DNA of 64,000 nucleotides from Tranzscheliella williamsii (lineage: Eukaryota; Basidiomycota; Ustilaginomycetes; Ustilaginales; Ustilaginaceae), in the NCBI GenBank assembly GCA_023212725.1, contig JALBYF010000023.1, positions 1-64,000 on the forward strand, written 5' to 3'. Below the pieces are notes generated by a model. It ran no database searches. It saw only the letters and a program-made list of their open reading frames with translations, and was not told where the DNA came from. Positions within the stretch are counted from its first letter, which is position 1. The number at the start of each line of letters is the position of its first letter. Shown piece by piece: positions 19,852-29,146 of this stretch. The translations under genes and the position numbers were made by a program.

Positions 19852-20738
19852 ATGCCATCTCTCCACGCCTTGAATGCGGGGAAGGGTGAGACCAGACTGA
19901 CCGAGGCTCAGCCGATGGAGAATCTTTACGATATTGAGATGTTCCCCTCTTCGGCTATCGCCGGGACGTATGCGCCGGGAGCCCGCCACCCAGCAATGCA
20001 GAACCCTCCTGGTGTCCAACACGTCAACAGTGCCGCCGCTTCCGTGTGTACAACACATGTCGAAACTCGTACTGAGGATGCGATCGCCACTCACCCTGCT
20101 GGAGCCGCTGTCCTCTCCAACAGCCATAGGGCAGAGGGTGTCGGACATGCGATGCGGACAGCGTCACAAGCGAGCGCACAGCGAGTGCAGGAACAGCCAT
20201 CTGCCGGCCAGCAAGGTGGCCGTCCGTCCGAACAGGCTCTGCCCCCTGCCGACATGGCTGGGAATGAGAATATAGGCAAGGATGCGCAAGCACCGCAACA
20301 ACATCAGCAACAGGAGCAAGATCAGGCAAGCGCAAGCGCGGTTCGAAAAGTCCGGTAAGTGTTGTCCCTCGTGTCGTGTCAAGGCAAGGGACGGGCCAGC
20401 GAAGAGGATGCAGTGCGTCCCCGTATGAAAAAGTAACCCTATGAGGCCGGCGTCGCGTGCGATGGCGAGGCTTGTAGGTCGACAGCAGAACCACGCCGCC
20501 ATTCGCGGCTGTGCGCATGCGCATTACGCCCCGCTGCAACTCCGCCGAAGCGCGCAATCTGGTATCTCACGGCATTTTCCATTCGCGTGTTCGCACGTTG
20601 CAATGCATCGACGTCAAGATAGGGGGACGCAAAGGCAGGCTCTGCGGTTGCTCTGTTGCCTGCAACAGCACGCGCTGGCCTCGCTCACGGTATTCCGATG
20701 CATTGCTGGCATCCGTTTCTTGTCCGAGTGCGGCGTAG
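19852..20738 (+). CDS. Tentative two-exon hypothetical protein
   Basis: Exon 1 runs from the ATG at 19852 (MPSLHALNAGKGETRLTEAQ) to 20354, where the frame meets a good donor (CCG/GTAAGT) just before a stop codon. An acceptor at 20488 (ACAGCAG) would give exon 2 at 20489-20738, and the join stays in frame (250 aa in total). Exon 1 is Gln/Ala/Ser-rich with a run of Gln/His near its end (QAPQQHQQQEQDQASAS), suggesting a disordered protein. Exon 2 is Cys/Arg-rich and less convincing. No domain was recognised. The donor is the best evidence that the gene does not end at 20358; the acceptor is a guess. Confidence 0.3.
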
Positions 20739-22184
20739 GCCCGGCTATTCGTCTAGGGCTAGTGGCGACTAGCTGGGCGCAAAAGGGTACATTAGGTCGC
20801 AGCTGATGACAGCGCCAGAACTCCAGAAGCTCGGCTAGGACCACCTTCGCGCACAGAACAAGCGCAGAAACGAAGCAATACAGTGACCGCAATGTGGCCA
20901 ACCTGCGTCTACACCAGATCAGGGCGGTGCTTGCCAAGTTGCAGCTGGGTTGATGCCCGGCTTGCCCTGCTAAAGTCGTGGGTTTATTTTTTCACGCTAC
21001 GTCTGCAGGCGCTTGTTCGGTTGCCCTGAAGCAGGCCTCGCTGGCTCTTTAGCGAAGATGTTTGTTGGTTTCAGAGGTCGCCCCAGAGCATACCCGAGCA
21101 GGAACCTTTCAACTGTCTCTACATCTCCGAAAACGCCGTGGGGTCGATTCTTGGCTTCCGGTACCAAGCTTCCTGTGGAACGGCGCATAGGGCATATGCA
21201 GGCTACCCTGTTAGGTTTCGGGGGTGGTGACCTCCTGGGGTCCCTCGTTTTGATAACTCCCAGCGAAGGCCGGCTATTCATGCATGCTTTTCGAGTGGTG
21301 GCTTTCTCGTCCGCCGCCGCCGTGTGCTGTATTGCTGCATCCGTATTGCATAGACTCTGCGTGGCTCGACAAGCCGGAGACTATAGCAGCACCCTCTTTG
21401 GACTATGCACACCTCTAATGGCAGATTGCCTTCGGTGGGAGCGGGTAGCGTCTGCCTTGCAGGCAGCCGCCTCTTGCAGGACATGCAAAAGTAAACGAAA
21501 AATTAGGCACAAGCTCTGTTGGCCGGCTCCTTGCATGGTCGAGCAAGTGGTGCCAGCTCTTGGCCCTTTGTCGTCTCTTGTCGTTTCTTTGTCGTGCCTT
21601 TGTTCGCTGACGCTTTGTCACGCTCCACATGGCAGCAATGCCTGGCTCACGTTGCTCTGCAACGACGCTGACATCGCCGGCGCACACGTCGCCGCCTGCA
21701 CCTGCACCTGCACAGCACCACCTGTCTGGTTTCTTCAGGCTCCTTTGTTCGTGATCCATCGTTCTGGGTGTTGCCCTGGCCTCCAATCTGCAGCACCATC
21801 TCCATCAAAGAACCGCCTCGACGCTTGGACCCTGGTCTAATTCCGGGGCTCGTGCTCGAGCTTGTTTGTGTGGACCAGTTGCGGGCCCCTGTCTTCCTTT
21901 CCCCCTTTGTTCTCGTTCTGCTCAACAGCAACACCTTCGTTGTCCTCTACCCTTTCTTCTGTCGTCCTTTTCCTATGGCTGGTCTGCTGGTCGTACCAAG
22001 CCCTTTTATAGAACTGACGTTGCAAGATCAGATTCTACCTGTCGTCGTTTAACTCACCATCCTGCTCGTCTTGGCCTGACTCGACGGCAACACTCGCTGC
22101 TCGTCCTTGTCGTTGGTACGCTCTCTGACGTGTTCAACCTCTTTTCCTTGCCACCCTGTCTTCATCTTGCCCACCACACCGATC
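20739..22184. other. Long upstream region and pyrimidine-rich leader of kpp6
   Basis: About 1.4 kb without a credible gene. From roughly 21530 to 22184 the plus strand is C/T-rich with few purine runs, typical of a transcribed leader. Two near-matches to the Prf1 pheromone-response element (ACAAAGGGA) occur on the minus strand at about 21563-21571 and 21902-21910, each with one mismatch at the last base. The 21058-21840 open frame is Cys/Ser-rich and judged spurious. Confidence 0.45.
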
Positions 22185-23777
22185 ATGGCGGGCGTGATGG
22201 ATCCTTCCGACTTGGCCTACGTGCATATGGACGCTCCAACCGCTTACCTCCATTCCGGCATGTCGAACATGTCCATCTCCGGCGGATGTGCCTCACGGTC
22301 TGACGCGCATCCCCAACACGGCGTGACGTACGGCCACGATCGTCGCGATGCTCATGCGCCGGCCGCCGCCTCGTCTCGGCCGCGCAACGCTGTGTCGTCG
22401 CACCGTTCGGCACCGTCGAAATCCTGCTCGATGTACTCGATGGAATCCTCTTCCACTGAATCGACCGCCCCGGCTACGCCTCCTTACGACATCATTGATG
22501 CTTATGCTGACGATCTCACACCGTCCAAACCCGATCGTCCTGTCCCATCTCATGCTGCGTCTCGCCCCACTCGCCACCCTCAAACTCCATCGTTGCCGCC
22601 GCCGCAACCGCAACCGCAACCACGCCCGCAATCGCAATCACAACCACAACCGCACCAATCTCGATCGACTTCATCGCCTGCCGCTGCCAATGCCTCACTT
22701 CATGACAAACACAAATCGGCCATCAGCTTCAAGGTAGGGAGCAAGTACAAGGTGTGCGAAATCATCGGCGAGGGGGCGTACGGGGTGGTCTGCTCTGCTG
22801 TTCATCGCGCCACCGGCCAGAAGGTGGCCATCAAGAAGATTCAGCCCTTCGACCACCAGATGTTCGCGCTGCGGACGCTGCGGGAGCTGAAGCTCCTCCG
22901 CTTCTTCCAGGAGTGCGACGTTTCCGAGAATATCATCAGCATTTTGGACATCATCAAGCCCTCCTCCTACGAGGCATTCACCGAGGTCTATCTAGTTCAG
23001 GAGCTGATGGAAACGGACCTACACCGTGTCATTCGGACCCAGGAGCTGTCGGACGATCACTGCCAGTATTTTGCCTACCAGACGCTACGCGCACTGAAGC
23101 CGATGCACTGTGCCGATGTCATCCACCGCGACCTGAAGCCGAGCAACGTCTTGCTCAACGCGAACTGCGATCTGAAGGTCTGCGACTTTGGGCTGGCGCG
23201 TTCGGTGCTGACGGCGGACCACGACACTGGTTTTATGACCGAGTACGTGGCGACGCGCTGGTACCGAGCGCCCGAGATCATGCTCACATTCAAACAGTAC
23301 ACCAAGGCGATCGATATCTGGGCAGTGGGTTGCATCCTCGCCGAGATGCTGACGGGACGGCCGCTGTTCCCCGGGCGCGACTACCACCAGCAGCTCTCGC
23401 TGATTCTCGACGTGCTCGGCACGCCGACGCTGGAGGAGTTTCAGAATATCAGCAGCCGCCGCTCGCGCGACTACATCCGCTCCATGCCGTTCCGCAAGCG
23501 CAGAGACTTCACACAGCTCTTTCCCAAGGCGACACCCGAGGCGCTCGATTTCCTCGAGCGCACGCTCACCTTCGATCCCCGCAACCGGATGTCGGTAGAG
23601 GAATGCCTCGCTCACCCGTACCTAGCCGCGTACCACGATCCGGACGACGAGCCCGGTGCCCCGCGCCTCGATCCCGACTTCTTCTACTTCGACATGCAGA
23701 AGGACAGCATCACCAAGGAAGACCTTCGTAAGGAGCTCTGGTACCAAGTCCAGGAGTTCCAGCCTCTCCTGCGCTGA
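22185..23777 (+). CDS. kpp6: MAP kinase Kpp6-type, Fus3/Kss1 class with N-terminal extension
   Basis: 530 aa from the ATG in a clean context (MAGVMDPSDL). Residues 1-185 form a Ser/Pro/His/Gln-rich extension. The kinase domain then runs from ~188 to 480: GEGAYGVV glycine loop, VAIKKI lysine, HRDLKPSNVLL, DFGLARS and the TEY activation motif at residues 352-354 (GFMTEYVATRWYRAPE). The C-terminal tail ends in QEFQPLLR. In Ustilago maydis, Kpp6 is a paralogue of Kpp2 marked by just such an N-terminal extension, and it is needed for appressoria to penetrate the plant (established knowledge). Extension and kinase sequence together support Kpp6 rather than Kpp2. It acts downstream of the Fuz7/Ubc5 MAPKK. 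Confidence 0.85.
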   Translation: MAGVMDPSDLAYVHMDAPTAYLHSGMSNMSISGGCASRSDAHPQHGVTYGHDRRDAHAPAAASSRPRNAVSSHRSAPSKSCSMYSMESSSTESTAPATPPYDIIDAYADDLTPSKPDRPVPSHAASRPTRHPQTPSLPPPQPQPQPRPQSQSQPQPHQSRSTSSPAAANASLHDKHKSAISFKVGSKYKVCEIIGEGAYGVVCSAVHRATGQKVAIKKIQPFDHQMFALRTLRELKLLRFFQECDVSENIISILDIIKPSSYEAFTEVYLVQELMETDLHRVIRTQELSDDHCQYFAYQTLRALKPMHCADVIHRDLKPSNVLLNANCDLKVCDFGLARSVLTADHDTGFMTEYVATRWYRAPEIMLTFKQYTKAIDIWAVGCILAEMLTGRPLFPGRDYHQQLSLILDVLGTPTLEEFQNISSRRSRDYIRSMPFRKRRDFTQLFPKATPEALDFLERTLTFDPRNRMSVEECLAHPYLAAYHDPDDEPGAPRLDPDFFYFDMQKDSITKEDLRKELWYQVQEFQPLLR

Positions 23778-24281
23778 GGCGGTGCCGCAGCAGCATCTGC
23801 CTCCGTCCGCGCAATCTCTCCCTGCACACAGCCTCCGCCCCCGTCTCTCTAACTATAGCTAGAAAGTGGCCCCTCATATCGCCGTCTACCCTCGCATCGC
23901 TCCGTACGGCTGCTCCTTCCGCATGGCCATCGCATTCTTCATCGTCCGCATCTGCAATCTCTGTTTCCTATACATATGCTCGTGCAGCCTAGCAGCGGCG
24001 TAGAGGCCCGTAGCCAATCTAACATGGATCCGAATTCACTGAGTGTGATTTTCGTCCGGGTCCCGATTTGGCCGTTGGTTGGCGCGATTTTTTGAGTTTC
24101 CTCTGGCGGGCGCAGCTGCTGCCGAAGGACGTTTGAAAATTTCGAGAGTGCGCCTTGCTCCTTCTCACGACTGACTCTACCCCACTACTTAGCTGACGCC
24201 AGAATCAACCACAACAGCCTTGACATCGACAAAACTACTCCGTATCGCGGCGCACGCTTCGGTGCTGCTCTATCCGTGACG
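23778..24281. other. Intergenic region kpp6-NOC4
   Basis: About 500 bp holding the 3' region of kpp6 and the NOC4 promoter. No motif stands out apart from a short AT-rich stretch around 24010-24105. Confidence 0.5.
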
Positions 24282-26735
24282 ATGTCCGCAAAGTCTACCA
24301 AGGCGGCTTCGCGCAAGACGGGCGGGAAGGCCGTAGCCGGGACGTCGTCGTCGTCATCAGTGTCGGCGCTGGAGCGGATTGTGGCGCTGCAGGCGGAGTT
24401 GTCGGCGTCGGCGGATCTGAACCCGGTGTCGGATCTGCTGCGGATTGCGAAGGAGCAGGCGGAAGTGAGCTGCAGGGAGGGGTTGGGGGGGAAGGTGCGG
24501 CAAGCGGCGGCGGCGGCGGTGCACCGGGCGGTGTTGGTGCTGGTGCGCGTGATGCGCACGCTATGCGCGGAGCAGCGCGTGCCGCTGGAGAAGGACATGG
24601 ACGCTGAGGGGTACGTGATGTCGTCAGGCGCGCGGTACGCACACGCCACCAGGACCGACGCGCAGAAGGCCGTCGAGGACTGGATCCGCCTGCGCTGGAA
24701 CGAGTGCGTCGAGCTGCTTTGCGCACTCCTGGCCCACCCCGTCGACGCGATCCGCGAGGAGGCCCTCCAGCGCCTCATCGAACTGCAGACCGCCGCCTCC
24801 TCATCGCTGACGCGCAAGCACGCCGAACTCGCCAGCCCCCAGCCAAAGCCCGACGACGCATCCCCCCCCGCCCAGCCCCACGCCTCCTGGGCCCCCTCCC
24901 CCTGGCGCGCCCTCACCCTCGCCCTCACCGCAGGCCCACCCTCTCTCTCCCACCTCGGGCAGGGCGAGGCAGGCCACCGCCGCCAAGTCACGCGCGAGCA
25001 TGACGTCTACGAAGACGTCCGGGGCAGATTCGTCGAATCCGCCATGCAAGAGTATGACGACGTCCGCTTCGCCACCCTGCGCGAGATCAGCACCCTCCTC
25101 CGCCGCCCATCGCCCAGCGCCCTCGAGAATCCGCAGCTCAGGGCCAACACACTTTCCTTGCTCCTGCTGGTCACGGCGATCCCCACGGACGTGCGCGACC
25201 TGAACAAGTTCCTCGTCGAAGAGCTCGCAGCGCCCCCGCTCGGTGCGGGTGCCAAGAAGGGTAAGGGGAAGAAGAAGACGGCCAACGGGCTACAGGTGGT
25301 TGATGACGGCGACTCGGACGACGGGGCGGCCGAAGAGGAGGACGATATGGCCGGGTGGTTTTCGGACTCGGGCGACGAAGGTGCGCGCGCCGGCGCCACC
25401 GCTGGAGAGAAGCGCCGGGCTGCCGACCGGAAGGCAGTTGGCGGGCTCGGCGCGGCGGCCAGGGCGGCGGGCGCGGGCAAGCGCCGCAAGAAGACGTTCC
25501 ACGAAGGCGTGCACAGCCTGGCAGCGCAGAAGGCCGCCTTCTCTGCCGCCTGGCTCGACCTGCTGCTACCGCGCAGGCAAGCCGACGCGTCCACCGGCGA
25601 CGCAGCCCTCGTCGGCGGAGAGCTCAGCCTGGCGGCCACACACGAGGTCCTGGTCCGCCTGCACGCACAGATCCTCCCGCATTTGTCCAAGCCTACCCTG
25701 CTGCACGACTTCCTCGTCGCCTGCCTCGACTCCCGCGGCGCCACAGCGCTCCTGGCGCTCAACGCGATCTTTACGCTGGTTACCCGGCACAACCTCGACT
25801 ACCCACAGTTCTACACCCGCCTCTACGCCATGCTCGATGCCTCTGTCCTGCACATGAAGTACCGCGCGCGCTTCCTCCGGCTGCTCGAGACGTTTTTATC
25901 CTCCACACACCTCTCCTCGACTCTGGTTGCGAGTTTTGTCAAGCGTCTCTCACGATTAAGCCTGCGCGCTCCGCCCGCGGCGATCGCATCGGTGGTGCCA
26001 TTCATCTACAACCTGCTTAAGCGGCATCCGCGGTGTCTTGCCATGGTCCACAAGGAGTGGGACGGCGACCGGCTCAACATCGGACCTGCGGGTGTCAGCG
26101 ATCCGTTCGATGCACATGCGTCCGATCCGCTCAAGACGGCAGCGCTGGAGAGTTCCTTGTGGGAGATCGCCTCGTTTGGCGCAGCGGCGGTGGCGCGCGG
26201 CCACGGTGATGACGGCTCGCTGGGCGGCGAGGCACACTACATGGGCTCCGTCACGAGCCTGGTCCGCATCCTGGCCGAACCGTTTACACGCGAACGCTAC
26301 AGCCTCGACGACTTCCTCGACATCACCTACGGCACGCTCTTTGAGACCGAGGTCAAGAAGACGCTGCAGCAGCGGGACCCCAGCAGGAAGCGACACATCC
26401 CCGCGCTAGCCTACAGCCTGCCCGGAGGCTATGGCGGTGGCGGAGCCCTCGATGCCGGAACATTCAGCCGCGTCGACCTCTTCCCTTCGCAGGCAGGACG
26501 CGCTCGCGCGGCCACGTCCAAAGCAGCCGCCGAGCAGGAAGAGGCGGAAGAGATCGCCCGAGAGCAGCAGGAACGGAAGCGGAAGCTCGGCGACCAGGAC
26601 GACAACGAGGACGACGACGAGCGCGAGGCACGCCAGGCCATCGAGGCGCTCAAGAGCGCCGAGCGCGCCAAGAAGCGCAAGACCGAGCAGACAGGCACGC
26701 ACGACCTCTGCGCACAGCTCTTCAGCTTTGCCTAG
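24282..26735 (+). CDS. NOC4: Nucleolar complex protein Noc4 (Utp19)
   Basis: 817 aa. Partner of Nop14 in 40S pre-ribosome maturation and export. The CBF/Mak21-type region is clear in the C-terminal half: NLDYPQFYTRLYAMLDASVL, YRARFLRLLETFLSSTHLSS, FVKRLSRLSLRAPPAAIASV and PFIYNLLKRHPRCLAMVHKE, then DPFDAHASDPLKTAALESSL. The N-terminal part is helical, with an acidic/basic low-complexity insert near residues 325-410 (DDGDSDDGAAEEEDDMAGWF). A Lys/Glu/Arg-rich coil precedes the C-terminus. The first ATG is 24282; two extra upstream codons would need a GTG start. Confidence 0.93.
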   Translation: MSAKSTKAASRKTGGKAVAGTSSSSSVSALERIVALQAELSASADLNPVSDLLRIAKEQAEVSCREGLGGKVRQAAAAAVHRAVLVLVRVMRTLCAEQRVPLEKDMDAEGYVMSSGARYAHATRTDAQKAVEDWIRLRWNECVELLCALLAHPVDAIREEALQRLIELQTAASSSLTRKHAELASPQPKPDDASPPAQPHASWAPSPWRALTLALTAGPPSLSHLGQGEAGHRRQVTREHDVYEDVRGRFVESAMQEYDDVRFATLREISTLLRRPSPSALENPQLRANTLSLLLLVTAIPTDVRDLNKFLVEELAAPPLGAGAKKGKGKKKTANGLQVVDDGDSDDGAAEEEDDMAGWFSDSGDEGARAGATAGEKRRAADRKAVGGLGAAARAAGAGKRRKKTFHEGVHSLAAQKAAFSAAWLDLLLPRRQADASTGDAALVGGELSLAATHEVLVRLHAQILPHLSKPTLLHDFLVACLDSRGATALLALNAIFTLVTRHNLDYPQFYTRLYAMLDASVLHMKYRARFLRLLETFLSSTHLSSTLVASFVKRLSRLSLRAPPAAIASVVPFIYNLLKRHPRCLAMVHKEWDGDRLNIGPAGVSDPFDAHASDPLKTAALESSLWEIASFGAAAVARGHGDDGSLGGEAHYMGSVTSLVRILAEPFTRERYSLDDFLDITYGTLFETEVKKTLQQRDPSRKRHIPALAYSLPGGYGGGGALDAGTFSRVDLFPSQAGRARAATSKAAAEQEEAEEIAREQQERKRKLGDQDDNEDDDEREARQAIEALKSAERAKKRKTEQTGTHDLCAQLFSFA

Positions 26736-27497
26736 ACAGCTCACGCATTGCCCGCTTCAGCCCGTCCCCCTACCACCTCCGGCGGTGACATATTCATACC
26801 GCCTTTTCGGCCACCCCTGGCTGTGCTGCAATAACCAGCCTGTTGCTCTTTGAAGCAGATGTGGACGCTGCTGCGTGCGAGTGCCAAGATTGTATGCCAA
26901 CCTCACTCGCGCTAGGCAAGTGCAGACGGCAAAACGCGCGTGTTGGCTCAGCTAAGTGTGAGTTATGCATGCGAGCTGCTGCCGTCCGCATTACGCGGCC
27001 TGCTCGGGCAGTCACAAATACATTGTGTCAAACACCTCATCATGCCTTGTAAGGTCACATCATCACATCGAGAGCACGGACATGCCGAAGTGTGACCGCG
27101 TGCGAGTTGGCGGGTCGCTGCTTGCCCAGAAAGACCGTCACAGTTACAGTCACGTTTAGGAAGCGTGCGTAGGTTGGGAACCGTGCGTAGGGTGGCCAGA
27201 CCGCTCGGCGGAGATGCCGACATATGAAAGGAGGCAGAGCGCCCCATGCATCCCGCCAGCACTCCCCTTTGTCCGCTCGCTATATAGTATTGCTCCTTTC
27301 CTTTCTCTGCGGACCCTTTTCTCCCACCCGTCTTTCACCTTTCTCTCGCATATCTCTATTGCCCGCCCGGCGAAAACGCTACCGCAAATTAAGATTTTTT
27401 GTTAATAGGCAGCCTCCGTGACGACGCGAGTCGACGTTTCCAATCGGTCGCCGAGCCGTTTGGAAGCTGGTAGATACAAGCGTCCACGCAGGTCGCG
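26736..27497. other. Intergenic region with TATA box before orphan gene
   Basis: About 760 bp. It has several TCACA words (27052-27160), then a C/T-rich stretch and a consensus-like TATATAGTA at 27281, 217 bp before the next ATG. On the opposite strand ACAAAGGGG (about 27266-27274) resembles a Prf1 pheromone-response element with one mismatch. Confidence 0.5.
27281..27289 (+). promoter_or_regulatory. TATA box of orphan gene at 27498
   Basis: TATATAGTA followed by a pyrimidine-rich initiator-like region (TTGCTCCTTTCCTTTCTCTG). The distance to the ATG implies a leader of roughly 180 nt. Confidence 0.5.
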
Positions 27498-29015
27498 ATG
27501 TTCTTGTCCCCACAGGCGGAGGAGTTAGCCGCCAGTGTAGCCGCCTACATCCTCTCTGCCTCCATGCCCGGCCATGGACAGGTCTATTTAGGCGGCTTGG
27601 CTCCGCACCGGCAGGAGGCGCCGCCGCCGCACCCTTTGCTGTCCACCCCCCCTGATCAGCGAAAGGGGCGCTGGGATCTTTTGAAGCGAAAGATGGCCGA
27701 AGAGACAGCTCATAGATACCTGATGCAGGTCAAGACCAACCCCGAGCCTGGAGAGACGAGCCGGCCCGATCGTCCCAATCTACCTCCGCCCAACTACCTG
27801 CTGGATCAATTTCAGGCTATGCAACTGTGGCAGCAGGTCGAAAAGTACCTAGCCCATCGCACCCGCGCCTTCCGAAAGGAGCTCGAAAGGTACGATACCG
27901 ATCCACACGGCCGTGAAGAGGCGATTGTCGCCTTTGGAGAAATGTGTTTGGAGACTATCTACGGCCGGGACTGGGCTACGACGTATTTGGGGCCTGGCTT
28001 CGATGAGGCAAGCTCCGAGCCCAAGGCCAGTCCCGCGGCAAGCAGCAACCTTTTCGGCCGTGGCAACGGCGCCACTTATGCTCGCGCTGGGCTGTACGGC
28101 GGTAACAGCTATGCAGCAATAGCTCTGCCTGGAGCGGCGAACACTCTGACTAGTCCGGCAAGGGTTGGCATTCAACAGCAAGCCCAAGGGTCCAAAGCCG
28201 ATGATGGGCAGAGCAAGCATGGCACGCAGACAAGCCTCTCTCAACGGAAAAGCGAGGCGGAAAGGCCAGAGCGAAAGAAGGACTTGGCTGACATCGCAAT
28301 GCAAGTGCCCTCCAAACCTCGGAACGCCTTTCTTTCGGGCTTCCAGAAAGGCTTTTACGCGAAAAAAGCTACACACGCACCTGCAACGGACAAGAGCGAA
28401 GCAAGCCAAGCTCAAGCCCGAACTGGCCAGCTCAAGGGTGGCAGTCAGCCAGCGCCTGCAGACAAAGCAATCAAGGGCGGAAACCCAGCATTTAAGAAGG
28501 CGCAAGCCGAGCGCAAGGCTGGCAATCCATTCACGTGTCAGAAGACCGTTACAAAGGCCGCTGCCACCGAGATGCGAACGCCGGTGACGACGCAAGCTAC
28601 GACGACTTCCAAGAGCAAGCCTGCCAGGAACAAGGCTAGGGTCGCAACTGTGCGGAACGTAAAGTCAAAGAAGGGAAAACTTGGCAAGCCCGGCAAGACT
28701 AGCGGCGCAGGCAAGACTGGCAAGCCGGGCAAGACTGGCGGCTTTACCAGTGCGTACCACGACCCGTACTATGAGTCCCTCTACGGACTGGATCCCTATG
28801 CTGAATTCGACGATGATCCATACGATGATGCGTACGATGAGCCGTATTATGATCCGTACGATGACCCGTACCCACTCGATTATGGGCACCGCTATACTTA
28901 TCCGTACATGCAGCCAAAGACCAAGATCGAGACCATTGTCGTACGCAACCGGTTCAGGCTGAGCCGCCGCCCCGGTCGCGACTGCTGGCACGGCGCCGAG
29001 GGCGGATTCTTCTGA
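27498..29015 (+). CDS. Orphan repeat-rich protein, 505 aa
   Basis: Single exon with its own TATA box. Not recognised. Residues ~60-160 look folded and helical (RWDLLKRKMAEETAHRYLMQ, FQAMQLWQQVEKYLAHRTRA, GREEAIVAFGEMCLETIYGR). The middle is Lys/Ala/Gln-rich and highly basic. Near residue 395 there is a GKPGKT/GAGKTGKPGKTGG repeat. It is followed by an acidic Tyr/Asp/Pro repeat (YDEPYYDPYDDPYPLDYGHR) and a basic C-terminus ending HGAEGGFF. No secretion signal is visible at the N-terminus. The alternation of basic and acidic repeats suggests a disordered or charge-patterned protein. Function is unknown; it may be restricted to smuts. Confidence 0.75.
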   Translation: MFLSPQAEELAASVAAYILSASMPGHGQVYLGGLAPHRQEAPPPHPLLSTPPDQRKGRWDLLKRKMAEETAHRYLMQVKTNPEPGETSRPDRPNLPPPNYLLDQFQAMQLWQQVEKYLAHRTRAFRKELERYDTDPHGREEAIVAFGEMCLETIYGRDWATTYLGPGFDEASSEPKASPAASSNLFGRGNGATYARAGLYGGNSYAAIALPGAANTLTSPARVGIQQQAQGSKADDGQSKHGTQTSLSQRKSEAERPERKKDLADIAMQVPSKPRNAFLSGFQKGFYAKKATHAPATDKSEASQAQARTGQLKGGSQPAPADKAIKGGNPAFKKAQAERKAGNPFTCQKTVTKAAATEMRTPVTTQATTTSKSKPARNKARVATVRNVKSKKGKLGKPGKTSGAGKTGKPGKTGGFTSAYHDPYYESLYGLDPYAEFDDDPYDDAYDEPYYDPYDDPYPLDYGHRYTYPYMQPKTKIETIVVRNRFRLSRRPGRDCWHGAEGGFF

Positions 29016-29146
29016 GCGGCGGTGGCGGCCAGAGCGCACGCCGCAGAGCCGGGACAACTGGCGCCACTCGCCGCACAGGCTGTACTGCTAGTGCACTGGG
29101 CGAAATGGCATTGTATCGGGTAAACCAGAGGGGTGCGAGGGCGGAG

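Noticed and set aside
21058..21840. 260-codon ORF in the kpp6 upstream region
   Set aside because: Cys/Ser/Leu-rich with no domain, and it overlaps the pyrimidine-rich leader; the longer version needs a TTG start.
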